This document shows, piece after piece, positions 1-8,998 of a stretch of 41,893 nt of DNA. Below the pieces are notes generated by a model. The model did not search any database. It worked only from the letters and a program-made list of their open reading frames with translations, and had not been told where the DNA came from. The translations under genes and the position numbers were made by a program. Each line of letters starts with the position of its first letter. The first letter of the stretch is position 1. The DNA comes from Betaproteobacteria bacterium (lineage in GTDB: Bacteria > Pseudomonadota > Gammaproteobacteria > Burkholderiales > SG8-41), in NCBI GenBank assembly GCA_028291945.1, contig JAQGNH010000386.1, forward strand, positions 1 to 41,893. Reading direction: 5' to 3'.

Positions 1-1128
1 CCGCCGCTTAGAGTAGCCATTATCGGTGGCTCCATTGCTGGACTGTCCACCGGCATCTCGTTGCGCTGCTTGGGATTCGACGTGCAGATCTACGAGCAGT
101 CGCCAACGTCGCTTCGGGGCGGGGGTGGCGGTTTGGTCGTCCAGCATGAAATGCTCGACTGGATGGCATCGCACGGCATCGCTGCGCGGGCTACTCTCAC
201 CCTTCGTGGAGTCGAGCGTCAGTTTCTCGACCGCGAAGGCAAAGTGATCCAGCGGTACCCCGACTCCACGCCGTTCACATCTTGGGAGGCGGTGTTTCAC
301 CAACTTCGCGAAGCATTTCCTAATGAACTGTACCATCACGGGCACCAGTGTATCCGCGTGTCCACAGCGAACGGAAGACCGGCGGTGCAGTTTGCGAGCG
401 GCGGATCTATCGACGCAGACCTGGTTATCGGTGCCGATGGGGTTGGGTCGGTCATTCGCCACCACCTCTTTCCTGAAGTTCGTCCGGCTTATGCAGGATA
501 TGTGGCTTGGCGCGGTGTCTTTCCAGAATCGGCAGCACCGCCTAATGTGGTAGAAACGTTGGCCAAGCGATTCACCCTGTTTCAAGGGCGTGACTTCCAC
601 CTCCTGAGTTACCTAATTCCTGGTGAGCACGGCGAGCTCGACGAGGGTTTGCGGCGGATAAACTGGGTGTGGTATTGGAACACCGATGCTGATCGCGAAC
701 TTCCAGAAATATTGCGCGACCGCGCGGGTCGCGTACACCACTCCTCCGTTCCCGCCGGTAAATTGCAGGAACAGCATATCGCCACGCTCCAGCAGCGTGC
801 CGACCAACATCTTCCGGCCGTGCTCGCACAGCTTGTACGCTCGACGCCGGAGCCGTTTGTTCAGGTGATATACGACTTGCGGGCCCCTGCCATGAGCCAA
901 GGGGCTATCGCGATTCTCGGCGACAGCGCTTGCATCGTGCGTCCGCACACCGCGGCCGGAACGTCAAAGGCATCCGGGGATGCAGTCTCCCTAGCGCAGC
1001 ACCTACAGGCAGCCGACGTTGATTTGTCGCGCGCTCTACCCCTTTGGCAGACCGAACGGTTAGCGGTTGCACAACGGCTGATTCATCACGGCAGGCAGTT
1101 GGCGCGTAGCTCAGGATTGGGAAAATGA
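1..1128 (+). CDS. FAD-dependent aromatic monooxygenase, 5' end outside window
   Basis: The reading frame is open from base 1, so the true start lies upstream. The visible 375 codons begin with a Rossmann dinucleotide-binding motif (VAIIGGSIAGL, codons 5-15), followed by a GADGVGS motif near the middle and a C-terminal GDSACIVRPHTAAGTSKA segment. This arrangement is that of class A flavoprotein hydroxylases, and the RPHTAAG form of the last motif is closest to the 2,6-dihydroxypyridine 3-hydroxylase-like branch. Such enzymes use NAD(P)H and O2 to hydroxylate an aromatic or heteroaromatic ring in the cytoplasm; the substrate here cannot be told. The TGA stop (1126-1128) is two bases before a probable attC site, so the gene looks like an integron cassette gene rather than part of a local pathway. 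The family call is firm, the substrate unknown. Confidence 0.85.
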   Translation, partial: PPLRVAIIGGSIAGLSTGISLRCLGFDVQIYEQSPTSLRGGGGGLVVQHEMLDWMASHGIAARATLTLRGVERQFLDREGKVIQRYPDSTPFTSWEAVFHQLREAFPNELYHHGHQCIRVSTANGRPAVQFASGGSIDADLVIGADGVGSVIRHHLFPEVRPAYAGYVAWRGVFPESAAPPNVVETLAKRFTLFQGRDFHLLSYLIPGEHGELDEGLRRINWVWYWNTDADRELPEILRDRAGRVHHSSVPAGKLQEQHIATLQQRADQHLPAVLAQLVRSTPEPFVQVIYDLRAPAMSQGAIAILGDSACIVRPHTAAGTSKASGDAVSLAQHLQAADVDLSRALPLWQTERLAVAQRLIHHGRQLARSSGLGK

Positions 1129-1129
1129 C

Positions 1130-1192
1130 GCCTAACTACGTGTTGCAGGCGACGCGCCAACGGCGGCGCGCGCCTGAACACGGACGTTGGGC
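1130..1192 (+). other. Probable integron attC recombination site
   Basis: Sequence shows GCCTAAC at 1130-1136, fitting the RYYYAAC inverse core site, and GTTGGGC at 1186-1192, fitting the GTTRRRY core site. The two pair at 6 of 7 positions. Inside them, CGTGTT (1139-1144) plus CAGGCG (1146-1151) pair perfectly with CGCCTGAACACG (1171-1182), leaving G1145 as a single extrahelical base on one arm. The centre (about 1153-1170) is a short GC-rich hairpin. Length (63 bases), core-site consensus, imperfect symmetry with an extrahelical base, and position immediately after a stop codon are all diagnostic of attC sites recombined as folded single strands by integron integrases. Only one site lies in the window, so the array itself is inferred. 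By cassette orientation the integrase gene and attI would lie to the left. Confidence 0.8.
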
Positions 1193-1208
1193 ATCTTTTT
1201 AAGAGGGT

Positions 1209-1639
1209 TTGGTAGTGCATCATTTGATTCAAATGCCTGGGCTGTGGCACCCTGTCGATTCAGATTGTTACGCGCGGCCCTCCCACGCCTATCGTAATCT
1301 GTCACCTGGCATCGACTTCGAGACGCGGCTCTTTGCGAAAGTGAACGCGGCCGAACTGCTGCGCCAGGAGCTGTCGCGTCCAAGCTACGTCTGCAACGAG
1401 ATCATGATCGGTGCGAATACCGATCCTTATCAGCCGATCGAGCGCGAATTCAAAATCACACGCTCGATACTGGAAGCTTCGGGAGTCGAATGATCGGCTC
1501 GGACCGCTTCGCAGAGCTGCTGGAGCAGCGTTTCGACATTGCATGCAAACGCATAGGCTTCAACGCGAAACGGGGCAGACGCCTCGTGACCACACTCTTC
1601 TGGGTGCCGGGCACGCCGCAACAAAAATCGTTGTTCTAG
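1209..1639 (+). pseudogene. PA0069-family radical SAM protein remnant
   Basis: Two pieces of one family are readable in different frames. The first (1209-1493) contains DCYARPSHAYRNLSPGIDFE, then NAAELLRQELSRP and GANTDPYQPIEREFKITRSI, which match the region just after the iron-sulfur cluster motif of PA0069/Rv2578c-type radical SAM proteins. The second (1490-1639) reads LLEQRFDIACKRIGFN and ends in a short tail KSLF followed by TAG, resembling the family's C-terminus. About two hundred central residues expected between them are absent and the frame changes at the junction. The N-terminus is also gone: only the last cysteine of the CxxxCxxC cluster motif remains. The protein cannot be functional. 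The truncated left end lies 17 bases from the attC core site. Family identification comes from remembered motif similarity. Confidence 0.65.
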
Positions 1640-1837
1640 TGCGAGCCGGTATAACGCTTGCGCAGTCGCCGCGCTCGTACGACCGGCGCGCGTAATGTTT
1701 ACACCGTGTTAGCAAAAAAACGCGCACTGGGGTACCACGACGCGTCCCAGAGCCATTGTGCGGCATGACTCAGTCGTGTTTCCGCATGGCGGCACGGCAT
1801 TTGCGATTGAGGAATCAAACCAATTCGAGAATCCTGA

Positions 1838-2440
1838 ATGGAACCAACGTTCAACCGCTGCGCCCGCTTACATCCCGGCACAACAGACATTTCCCGTCCC
1901 AGGCGGCAACGATTTTTTGAGGTCGACGGCGGCTACGTTGTGCTGTGTGGCGCCAGCGACGGACTCGCGACAGCACAGCGTCTTTCGAAGGTGTTGCGAG
2001 ATCCCCACTTGACACTGGCTCTACCGGCCCCGGATGAGGCGTGCGCCGCCGCGCTCGACGAAATCGCAGCCCAGGCTGCGCATGCGTGCACACGGATCGT
2101 GATTTACGAGTCCGAGCTGCCGGGCCGGGATCATCCCGGTGCCGGGGCAGCGCTGCTTGCCCGCGCGATTCGCAGCTCGGCACGCATCGAGTGCGGTGTC
2201 GTGCTCGACGGCTCCCGAGCGCTGCGGCACTGCATCGACGGAATGGCCGCAGGTGACATCATCGTTTATTGCTGTGACAAGCCGCAGGGTGCGCGCGAAA
2301 TCCTCGAGGAGTACGGCGCAATACCGATCGTGCAGATCAGTGCGCGCCCCAACAGTGAACCCCGCTCCGGCATCGTTGCAAACCCTTCATCCCGCGCTCC
2401 CGCTGTGGCACCAAGAGCCCGACTGGTCGGGGGCCTCTGA
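1838..2440 (+). pseudogene. Cyanophycin synthetase-like C-terminal domain remnant
   Basis: An open frame of 200 codons starts ATG at 1838 without a visible Shine-Dalgarno sequence. Residues about 25-150 follow the C-terminal (Mur-ligase third domain) part of cyanophycin synthetases: a FEVDGGYVVL segment where the family has FEV..(Y/F)RVLVDYAHNP, then TRIVIYESELPGR, where the family has DR(V/I)(V/I)IYED.DLRGR, and then ALRHCIDGMAAGDIIVY and ILEEYGAIPI. The signature DYAHNP is replaced by CGASDG. The ATP-grasp and central Mur-ligase domains are missing, and the last 35 residues look like unrelated read-through. I read this as a decayed remnant, although the intact 200-codon frame leaves open a diverged stand-alone domain. 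It sits in the same degraded stretch as the radical SAM remnant. Confidence 0.45.
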
Positions 2441-2458
2441 GGGAGCGTTGTCGACGGC

Positions 2459-2674
2459 ATGTGGCAATTCCGAAAAGACGATCATTCCAAGTGGTACTGG
2501 AAAGAAGTCGACGACATGGGCCGGCTTCTGCGCCGTAGCGCAGAGCTTTTCAGAGACAGGATCGATTGCATAGCGCACGCCATGCGCAATGGCTACGTGC
2601 ATCCCCGCCAGCGCGCTCTCGCGGAGCGGTTGAATCCGAACCGTGTGCGGAGCTCTCCTCGAACGCCGCGTTAA
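2459..2674 (+). CDS. Small conserved-looking hypothetical protein
   Basis: ATG at 2459 is preceded by a purine-rich GAGGGAG about 12 bases upstream; the product would be 71 residues. Residues 1-43 are rich in Trp, Arg and Asp (MWQFRKDDHSKWYWKEVDD) and end in a CIAHAMRNGYV segment. This W.W...D..G....S...F.....C...A...GY pattern recalls short uncharacterised proteins I have seen in Burkholderiales, but I cannot name a family. The stop overlaps the convergent MalQ-TreY stop by three to four bases. No membrane segment or signal peptide is visible. It may be a genuine small gene or another remnant of the decaying region. Confidence 0.4.
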   Translation: MWQFRKDDHSKWYWKEVDDMGRLLRRSAELFRDRIDCIAHAMRNGYVHPRQRALAERLNPNRVRSSPRTPR

Positions 2675-5600
2675 GCTTTCACCAGAATCGCGGCGGGAAA
2701 GGACCGGAATGCATCGCCCAGGCGTATGCGCCCGCGCTCGATCTCAACTTTTTCTCCGGTGAGGATGTTCGACAGCGTCCCCGTGAGCGCGCCTGCATCA
2801 ACCGCCGTATCGCCCCAGAGCCCACGGCCTAGCGGCAGTTGCCCTTCCTGGCTCCCGAGTTTCATCCAGAGCCTGCCGGCAATCGCAATCACACCGTGCT
2901 CACCCGCACGGCGCATGAATGAAATCACGTGCTCCGCGCGTGCGCCATGTGCCTGGAGGGGCACGTACTGACCGTCGCGGAACAACTGAGGCTCTCTTTT
3001 GCGCAGTTCGAGGGTGCGCCACATCATCCATGTCTTGGCACGGCCGTCGACGCCTGAGGCGGCAAGCCGCTTCACGTCCTCAGCCAGTCGTGCCGAGCTG
3101 CTGAGCCTGCCGAATTCATCGAGCAGCCGCTGGCGGTGTTCGTAGTCCACCGGGCGGCGATTATCCGGATCGACGAGGCTCAAGTCGGAGGTTTCGGTTC
3201 CCTGGTAGATGTCGGGGACCCCGGGCGAGGCGAGCTTGAGCAGCGTCATCGACAGGCTGTTCAGCATGCCGAACCATGCCACAGTCCGGCTGCGAACACA
3301 CAGATCCTTCACGAAAAGATTGCGGTTCGACGGGGAGAGGAGCGCGCGCACGAATGCGCTGACCGCGCTCTCGTATTCCGGATTGGGATTGATCCAGCTC
3401 GTATGGACTTTCGCTTCACGCACCGCTTTCAGCATGTAAGCTTCGATACGTTCGCAGTAGTTCGCAGGCGCACGATCGTCCGTTTCGTCGGGGACGAAAG
3501 TCCCGAGCAATGTCTGATATAGCAGGTACTCATCGTTCGAACTCGGTGCAGGGCGCTCCTCGACGAGCGCTTTCTTGCTGCGGTTCATGCGCTCCCATCG
3601 CCGCAGCAGGGTGCGCCATTCGTCAGGCATTTCCGACAGCACGTCTATCCGGGCGCGCACGTCTTCAGAGCGTTTGTTGTCATGGGTCGAAGTCGCGAGC
3701 ATGGTGTGCGGCCGATGCGCAGCACGCTCGGCCGTCGCGCCGTGGAAACCGGATACTGGAATTCCAAACTGATTCGGATCACTGCCGACGTCATTGAGGG
3801 AAACGAGCCTGTTGTAGCGGTAAAACGCAGTGTCCTCGATGCCTTTCGCGGTGACCGGCGCCGTGAACTGCTGCATCTTCATCGCGAAGCCCCGGATACG
3901 CGCCTTGAGCTCATCGGTTGCATCGTCCGGCGCTTCGGCGAGCAGCATGTGCTGCAGAAATTCGAATATCGTAGTATCCGCAACACGGCTGCGCCGCCGC
4001 GCCTGCGCAACCGCCCATTCGACGTAGCGGCGATCCTGCGGCGAAGGCGCGTCCACGATGTACGTTCTGTATACGGGAAAGCACGCGACGATTTCCGAAA
4101 GTGCGTGCCGCAGGTTGTTCAACGTGTAATCGCGCGTTCTGCGGTCGGCGCGCGCAATGCGGGTGAGCTCCGTCGCGAGCATCATGAGAGGCGAGGCGAG
4201 AGTGGCCTGCATGATTTCATGCTTGCCCTCATACGCGGCCTGCGCGTACTCAGGCGCATCCGGAGCGAACTCCCGGTAAACGCGCTCCATGTCCTCGGCT
4301 GCTGTGCTATCGACGAGAACGTTGTTCACCACCGTCGCGAAGCGATAGCCGGATGTGCCATAGACCGGCCAGCTTTCAGGCAGTCTCTCGTGGGATGCTG
4401 CTATCTTTTCAACTACGACATACAGCGGACGGGCTGGGCGCCCATCACCGGCTGGCGTGAGCTCCACGCCTGCGAGTTGACCATAGCGCTGCTGCAGCCG
4501 CCGGAAATAGTGTTCGGGGTCAAAAAGGCCGTCGGGATGGTCTATACGTAATCCATCGACCTTGCCTTCCGCGCAGAGATGCAGCACGAAGCGATGAGTG
4601 GCTTCGAAAACATTTTCGTTTTCCATGCGCAACGCCGCCAGATCGTTGATGTCAAAAAAGCGCCGATAGTTGATCTCATCTGCGGCGACGCGCCATGATG
4701 AAAGCCGGTAGGCCTGACGCTCGAGGAGCTCGTGCAGATGCTCGAAGCTCGACCGCTCTCCGGCTGTGCCGTTCAGCGTCTGCACCGCACGCTCTATGGC
4801 ATTTCCAATCTCGGGATGATCCTGTGCCAGATGCGCGAGCTGGCGCTTGTGCACGTCCTTGTTGCGCTGGCGCTCGGCCCTGCGCTCCGGAAGAGGGTCG
4901 TCACGTGAGGGCAGATGGTTGAACGCGGAACACAGCGCCGCGAGCTCTGCACGCGCGTGCGCTGGGACATCGGCAGCGTTCAACGCTGCAGATGCCGCTT
5001 CGAGGATGGCCGGATATTCACCGGGATCGACCGGGAAGCGATGGTCGTAATAACAGATACTGAACTCGCCCGCCTCGCCTTTGAACGTGAGCTTCAGCTC
5101 GCCGCGCTCGAGCACGAGGCCGTATTGGTCACCGAGCACGGCGATCAGCACTCTGTTTCTCAGGACCGCGTTCGCAGGCTGCCACTCGATGTCGAAGAAA
5201 TCCGCGTAGAGCGAAGCGGGGCCATTTTCGAGCACATCGAGCCACCACACGTTGTCCGCGCCCATGACGCCCATGTGATTCGGCACCATGTCGAGCATAT
5301 GGCCCATCCCGTGGTCCTTGAGCGTCGCTACAAACAGCTCGAAGTCCTCCGGGCTGCCGATGTCGGGGTTGAGTGAATTGTGATCGACGATGTCGTACCC
5401 ATGCGTGCTGCCGGGACGCGCACGCAAGTAGGGGGAGCAGTACACATGACTTACGCCTAGCCGTGCGAGATAGGGCACGAGCGCCGTGAGGTGCGAGAAC
5501 CTGAAGTCGCGGTTGAGCTGCACGCGGTAAGTGCACCGCGGAATGCGGGCCTGAACCGGCGCTCGCCGCGCGCGCGTCTGTGGTGCGGGCCGGATCCGTG

Positions 5601-7794
5601 CGAGCGTTTCTGCATTTTTGCGAAACCGCTCGTCGCGCTCGATTTCTTCGAGCATCGCGGGCAGTTTGCGGCGCCAGTTCGGCTGCTCTTCGACCGTTCC
5701 CGGCATGTTGGCCTGCTCGCGAACACCCAGGATGTCTTCGAGCTGGATCACGAATACGCGCGAAGGCGTATGAGCGAGATAGGCGTGGATCGCCAGCGCC
5801 AGCTCGGGCGTCATGGGTGACGCTACGGGGTTGATCGCACCTTCAGGCACCAGCCTTTCACGTTCCAGGGCGATCGCGAGCCATGCCCGCTCCTGCGCTC
5901 GATTTACGACGTACTGCGCGCGCAGCTCTTCGGATGGGAACAGATTGAGCTTGTGTCGTACCTCGAGATCGTAGCCTTCCCAGAATCCGGTGAGCGTTGC
6001 GAGATCGTGTGTGGACACCGCGACGAGCGCGTCATTCGGATACTCATTCGGCCGCTTGTATTCGCCGTCGGCGCTGCGTTCGAAATAGAGCAGACGGTAC
6101 GAGAGCACCGTCGCGCGCGCGAGTCCTGTGCGAACCTCGTCAGGCACAGTGCCCAGGTCTTCGCCTATGACCATGCACTCATTTCGATGACTCTCCAGCG
6201 CGAGGATCGTCAGAAGGTCATCGAAGGGGTACGCGACGTACGCGCCTTCTGCCGCGGATGCCTCCGGCGGAATCCAGTAGAGGCGATACAGGCCCATCAC
6301 ATGATCGATGCGCAGCGCTCCCGAGTAGCGCATGTTCGAGCGCAGCGTCGCGATGTAGGGATCGTATCGCGCGTCTTTGAGCCGCTCCGGCCGCAACGGC
6401 GGCAGCCCCCAATTCTGCCCCTTCAGATTGACTTCGTCGGGCGGCGCTCCGACGCTTGCGCCGACCGCGTAGACCTCCTGATTAGCCCAGCTCTCGGCGC
6501 CGCCCCGGTCGATGGAAATCGCAAGGTCCTGATAGAGTCCTACGCCGTAACCGAGATCCCGTGCCCGCGCGCCTGCGCGTTCGAGTTGCAGCGCAGCGTG
6601 CCATTGCAAGTACTCGTAGAACTCGATGCGCTCGGTGTTCGCGTCTACGAACTTCTGCACCTGGGGGCTCCGGGGGAGCCGATACTCCTCGGGCCACAGA
6701 GGCCATCCCCAAACCGACGCGTCCTCACGATGAAAATGCTCCTGCAAGGCTTCGAACAGGGCGTGCTCACGCAAGCGCTTGCCGCCGGCTGCCTGAAAAT
6801 GCCGAAACGCGCGACCGCGTTCAGCTTCGGGGTCGAGGTGATGTTCGCGGAAGTGGCGATATGCAACCTCGAGCACGGGAAGCTTGAGCCCAGCGACCGC
6901 GTTATAGTCGACTAGGTCAGTCGCGCGTGCGGCCTGCAGCGCCATATGAAACTGTGCCGATCCCACCAACGCCAGAGCCTCCGTCGACTCACGCGCGTCC
7001 GGGACGGCCTCGACATCGATATAGAGGACGTTTAGGAATACGCGTGATGACGGGCTGTACGGACTCGCGTGCGCAGGGTTGTGTGGATACAGCGCGTGTA
7101 GCGGGTTGACTCCCACCACACCCGCGCCGCGGTGTTCCCACTGCTCGATCAATGTGCGCAGATCCGTGAAATCGCCGACGCCCCAATTGCGTTCCGAGCG
7201 CAGGCCGTAGAGTTGCACCGCCGCGCCCCATACACGTGCTCCGGCGCACAGTGCGGGCGGCAGGTAGCAGCTGGGTGGACCCACGATCAATGAGAGCCAG
7301 TCGTCTTCGCCCACGCCGGGTCCATTCAAGCGGTAGCGGTGGTAGCCGAGAGGAAGCGTGTCACGCCAGTCGAAAGCGGTCTCGATGTAACGCTCAGTGT
7401 CGATCTCGCGCCGGTCGAGGACCTCGAGATCGCATGGATGAAATTCGCCGCTGCGCGTGTCCCCGTTCTCGAGTGCAAGAGTCCATCGAAATATTGTTTT
7501 CGCGTCTCGTTCTTTAAAACGCAGATGGATGCGGTAGGGCAGGGCATCCGCGCGGAATACGGCTACCGCCGGCAGTGTCCGTCGCCAAAGCCGCGCCTCA
7601 TGCGCTCGCAGCGCGGCGTTGAAGTCGGCGGCATCGTCGAGCGCACCAAGCGCTTTGAGTATTGCAGTCCGCGTTTTGTCCGACGCGCGTTGAGTACCGC
7701 CCCAGATATCCTTGTACTCGCTCGCGACGCCGTAAATTCTGCACAGCGCGTCGAGAGCCGAGTTCGCGCTGACGCCGCCGTTACCCTCGGGCAT
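2671..7794 (-). CDS. malQ/treY: MalQ-TreY fusion: 4-alpha-glucanotransferase / maltooligosyltrehalose synthase
   Basis: One uninterrupted 1707-residue frame carries two GH-family enzymes. Residues 1 to about 700 are a MalQ (GH77) glucanotransferase, with GALRIDHVMGL (nucleophile D497), IGEDLGTVP (acid/base E545) and STHDLATL (D597). From about residue 750 a complete GH13 maltooligosyltrehalose synthase begins with PRCTYRVQLNRDFRF and carries GLRIDHPDGLF (nucleophile D1085), VVVEKI (E1129) and STHDNKRSEDVRAR (D1372). All expected catalytic acids are present in both halves, so both look active. MalQ shuffles glucan segments between maltooligosaccharides. TreY isomerises the reducing-end linkage to alpha-1,1, making maltooligosyl-trehalose. 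The linker (about 700-750) is rich in Arg, Ala and Pro. ATG 7794 lies 7 bases after the ruined treZ stop, so it is probably cotranscribed as the last gene of the cluster. Confidence 0.93.
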   Translation of the reverse strand: MPEGNGGVSANSALDALCRIYGVASEYKDIWGGTQRASDKTRTAILKALGALDDAADFNAALRAHEARLWRRTLPAVAVFRADALPYRIHLRFKERDAKTIFRWTLALENGDTRSGEFHPCDLEVLDRREIDTERYIETAFDWRDTLPLGYHRYRLNGPGVGEDDWLSLIVGPPSCYLPPALCAGARVWGAAVQLYGLRSERNWGVGDFTDLRTLIEQWEHRGAGVVGVNPLHALYPHNPAHASPYSPSSRVFLNVLYIDVEAVPDARESTEALALVGSAQFHMALQAARATDLVDYNAVAGLKLPVLEVAYRHFREHHLDPEAERGRAFRHFQAAGGKRLREHALFEALQEHFHREDASVWGWPLWPEEYRLPRSPQVQKFVDANTERIEFYEYLQWHAALQLERAGARARDLGYGVGLYQDLAISIDRGGAESWANQEVYAVGASVGAPPDEVNLKGQNWGLPPLRPERLKDARYDPYIATLRSNMRYSGALRIDHVMGLYRLYWIPPEASAAEGAYVAYPFDDLLTILALESHRNECMVIGEDLGTVPDEVRTGLARATVLSYRLLYFERSADGEYKRPNEYPNDALVAVSTHDLATLTGFWEGYDLEVRHKLNLFPSEELRAQYVVNRAQERAWLAIALERERLVPEGAINPVASPMTPELALAIHAYLAHTPSRVFVIQLEDILGVREQANMPGTVEEQPNWRRKLPAMLEEIERDERFRKNAETLARIRPAPQTRARRAPVQARIPRCTYRVQLNRDFRFSHLTALVPYLARLGVSHVYCSPYLRARPGSTHGYDIVDHNSLNPDIGSPEDFELFVATLKDHGMGHMLDMVPNHMGVMGADNVWWLDVLENGPASLYADFFDIEWQPANAVLRNRVLIAVLGDQYGLVLERGELKLTFKGEAGEFSICYYDHRFPVDPGEYPAILEAASAALNAADVPAHARAELAALCSAFNHLPSRDDPLPERRAERQRNKDVHKRQLAHLAQDHPEIGNAIERAVQTLNGTAGERSSFEHLHELLERQAYRLSSWRVAADEINYRRFFDINDLAALRMENENVFEATHRFVLHLCAEGKVDGLRIDHPDGLFDPEHYFRRLQQRYGQLAGVELTPAGDGRPARPLYVVVEKIAASHERLPESWPVYGTSGYRFATVVNNVLVDSTAAEDMERVYREFAPDAPEYAQAAYEGKHEIMQATLASPLMMLATELTRIARADRRTRDYTLNNLRHALSEIVACFPVYRTYIVDAPSPQDRRYVEWAVAQARRRSRVADTTIFEFLQHMLLAEAPDDATDELKARIRGFAMKMQQFTAPVTAKGIEDTAFYRYNRLVSLNDVGSDPNQFGIPVSGFHGATAERAAHRPHTMLATSTHDNKRSEDVRARIDVLSEMPDEWRTLLRRWERMNRSKKALVEERPAPSSNDEYLLYQTLLGTFVPDETDDRAPANYCERIEAYMLKAVREAKVHTSWINPNPEYESAVSAFVRALLSPSNRNLFVKDLCVRSRTVAWFGMLNSLSMTLLKLASPGVPDIYQGTETSDLSLVDPDNRRPVDYEHRQRLLDEFGRLSSSARLAEDVKRLAASGVDGRAKTWMMWRTLELRKREPQLFRDGQYVPLQAHGARAEHVISFMRRAGEHGVIAIAGRLWMKLGSQEGQLPLGRGLWGDTAVDAGALTGTLSNILTGEKVEIERGRIRLGDAFRSFPAAILVKA

Positions 7795-7801
7795 GATGCT
7801 C

Positions 7802-8984
7802 TCAGTGAGCGCTGTCAGCGCGTGAAAGGTAGACGGCTACCGCGTTGGGCGGTAGCTCGCCTGAGTTGAACGCGATGGCGGCGGACGCTGGCTCGCAATG
7901 GAGGAGTTCGCCGCGAGGTACGGCCTCGGCGGTGCGTTTCTGCGACGAGCGGTTAAGAACGGTACTGAGGCTGCTGCCATCCCCGAGCTGCCACACGGCC
8001 TGCAGCGTCGAATCCGAGATGACGCTATACGGCTCGCCCTGGTACGCGAAACCCTCTGTCAGGCAGCGCGCGAGTTTGGTGGCGGTGTCGCTTGCGTAAA
8101 CGAGGTGGATTTCGCGCTGAGCACCAGGGCCGCTGCGGACCTCTTGCGCCAGCTCGACAAGGATGTGCGGCGTTGAATCGTCGATGATCGCGTGGACCGC
8201 ATCGAAGCGCAGTCCGTCGAAATGGAATTCTTCGAGCCAGTAGAGTGCGTTGTGGATGAAAAAGTCGCGCACCGTGCGCGCCCCGGCGCCGTCGAAGTTA
8301 ATGGCTGCACCCCAGTCGGTGCGATGGCGCTCCGTGAAGAACTGACACGCGTATGCGTGCAGGTAGTTGCCTTCGGGTCCGAAGTGGTTGTAGACCACGT
8401 CCAGCATCACCATGAGTCCGCGGGCCATGCGCGGCGGCGACGAGCCGCTTCAGGTCATCGGGTCGGCCATAGGATGCTTCGGGTGCGAACTGCAAGACGC
8501 CGTCATAACCCCAGTTGTGCTTGCCGGGGAACTCAGCAATGGGCATGAGCTCGATCGCAGTCACGCCAAGCGCAGCAAGATAGTCAAGCCGCCGCTCGAC
8601 GCCGGCGAACGTCCCGTCCGGCGAGAAAGTGCCCACGTGAGCCTCGTAGATCACCGCTTCCGACCATGGGCGCCCGCGCCATGCACCGTCGCTCCATTCA
8701 AATGAGGTCGGATCGATTACTTCGCTCGCACCGTGCACGTCGTTCGGATTGTGGCGGGACGCCGGATCCGGCACTTCCAGTCGATCGTCGATGCGATAGC
8801 GATAACGTGTACCGGGCGCGGCGCGCTGGGTGTGCTCGCGCCAACCCTCGTTGCGCAAGGGCATGTCGATGATCTGCGACTCGCCCTGATCGTTGATGAG
8901 TACGAGCTCGACTGAGCGTGCTCTGGGCGCCCAGAGCCGAAATCGCGTGCGCTGGTTGTCGAGCGTTTCCGCGCCGAAAGGCAT
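7802..8984 (-). pseudogene. treZ: Broken maltooligosyltrehalose trehalohydrolase (TreZ)
   Basis: The N-terminal part from ATG 8984 is recognisable TreZ: FRLWAPRARSVELVL, VIYEAHVGTFSPDGTF, ELMPIAEFPGKHNWGYDGV. At about 8425 one extra base follows the AAH codons, and the reading continues in the next frame with ARGLMVMLDVVYNHFGPEGN and DGLRFDAVHAI, which contains the nucleophile Asp. After IHLV the sequence jumps to CLTEGFAYQGE, omitting roughly 80 residues that include the acid/base Glu segment. After EPYSV it jumps again to the C-terminal beta domain (AVWQLGDGSS), omitting the NHDQIGNR catalytic-Asp segment. The remaining 394 codons compare with about 590-600 in intact relatives. The frameshift alone might be a sequencing error; two in-frame losses of catalytic segments are not easily explained that way. 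Normally TreZ releases trehalose from the TreY product. Confidence 0.88.
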
Positions 8985-8998
8985 CCTATGCGCTCGCC

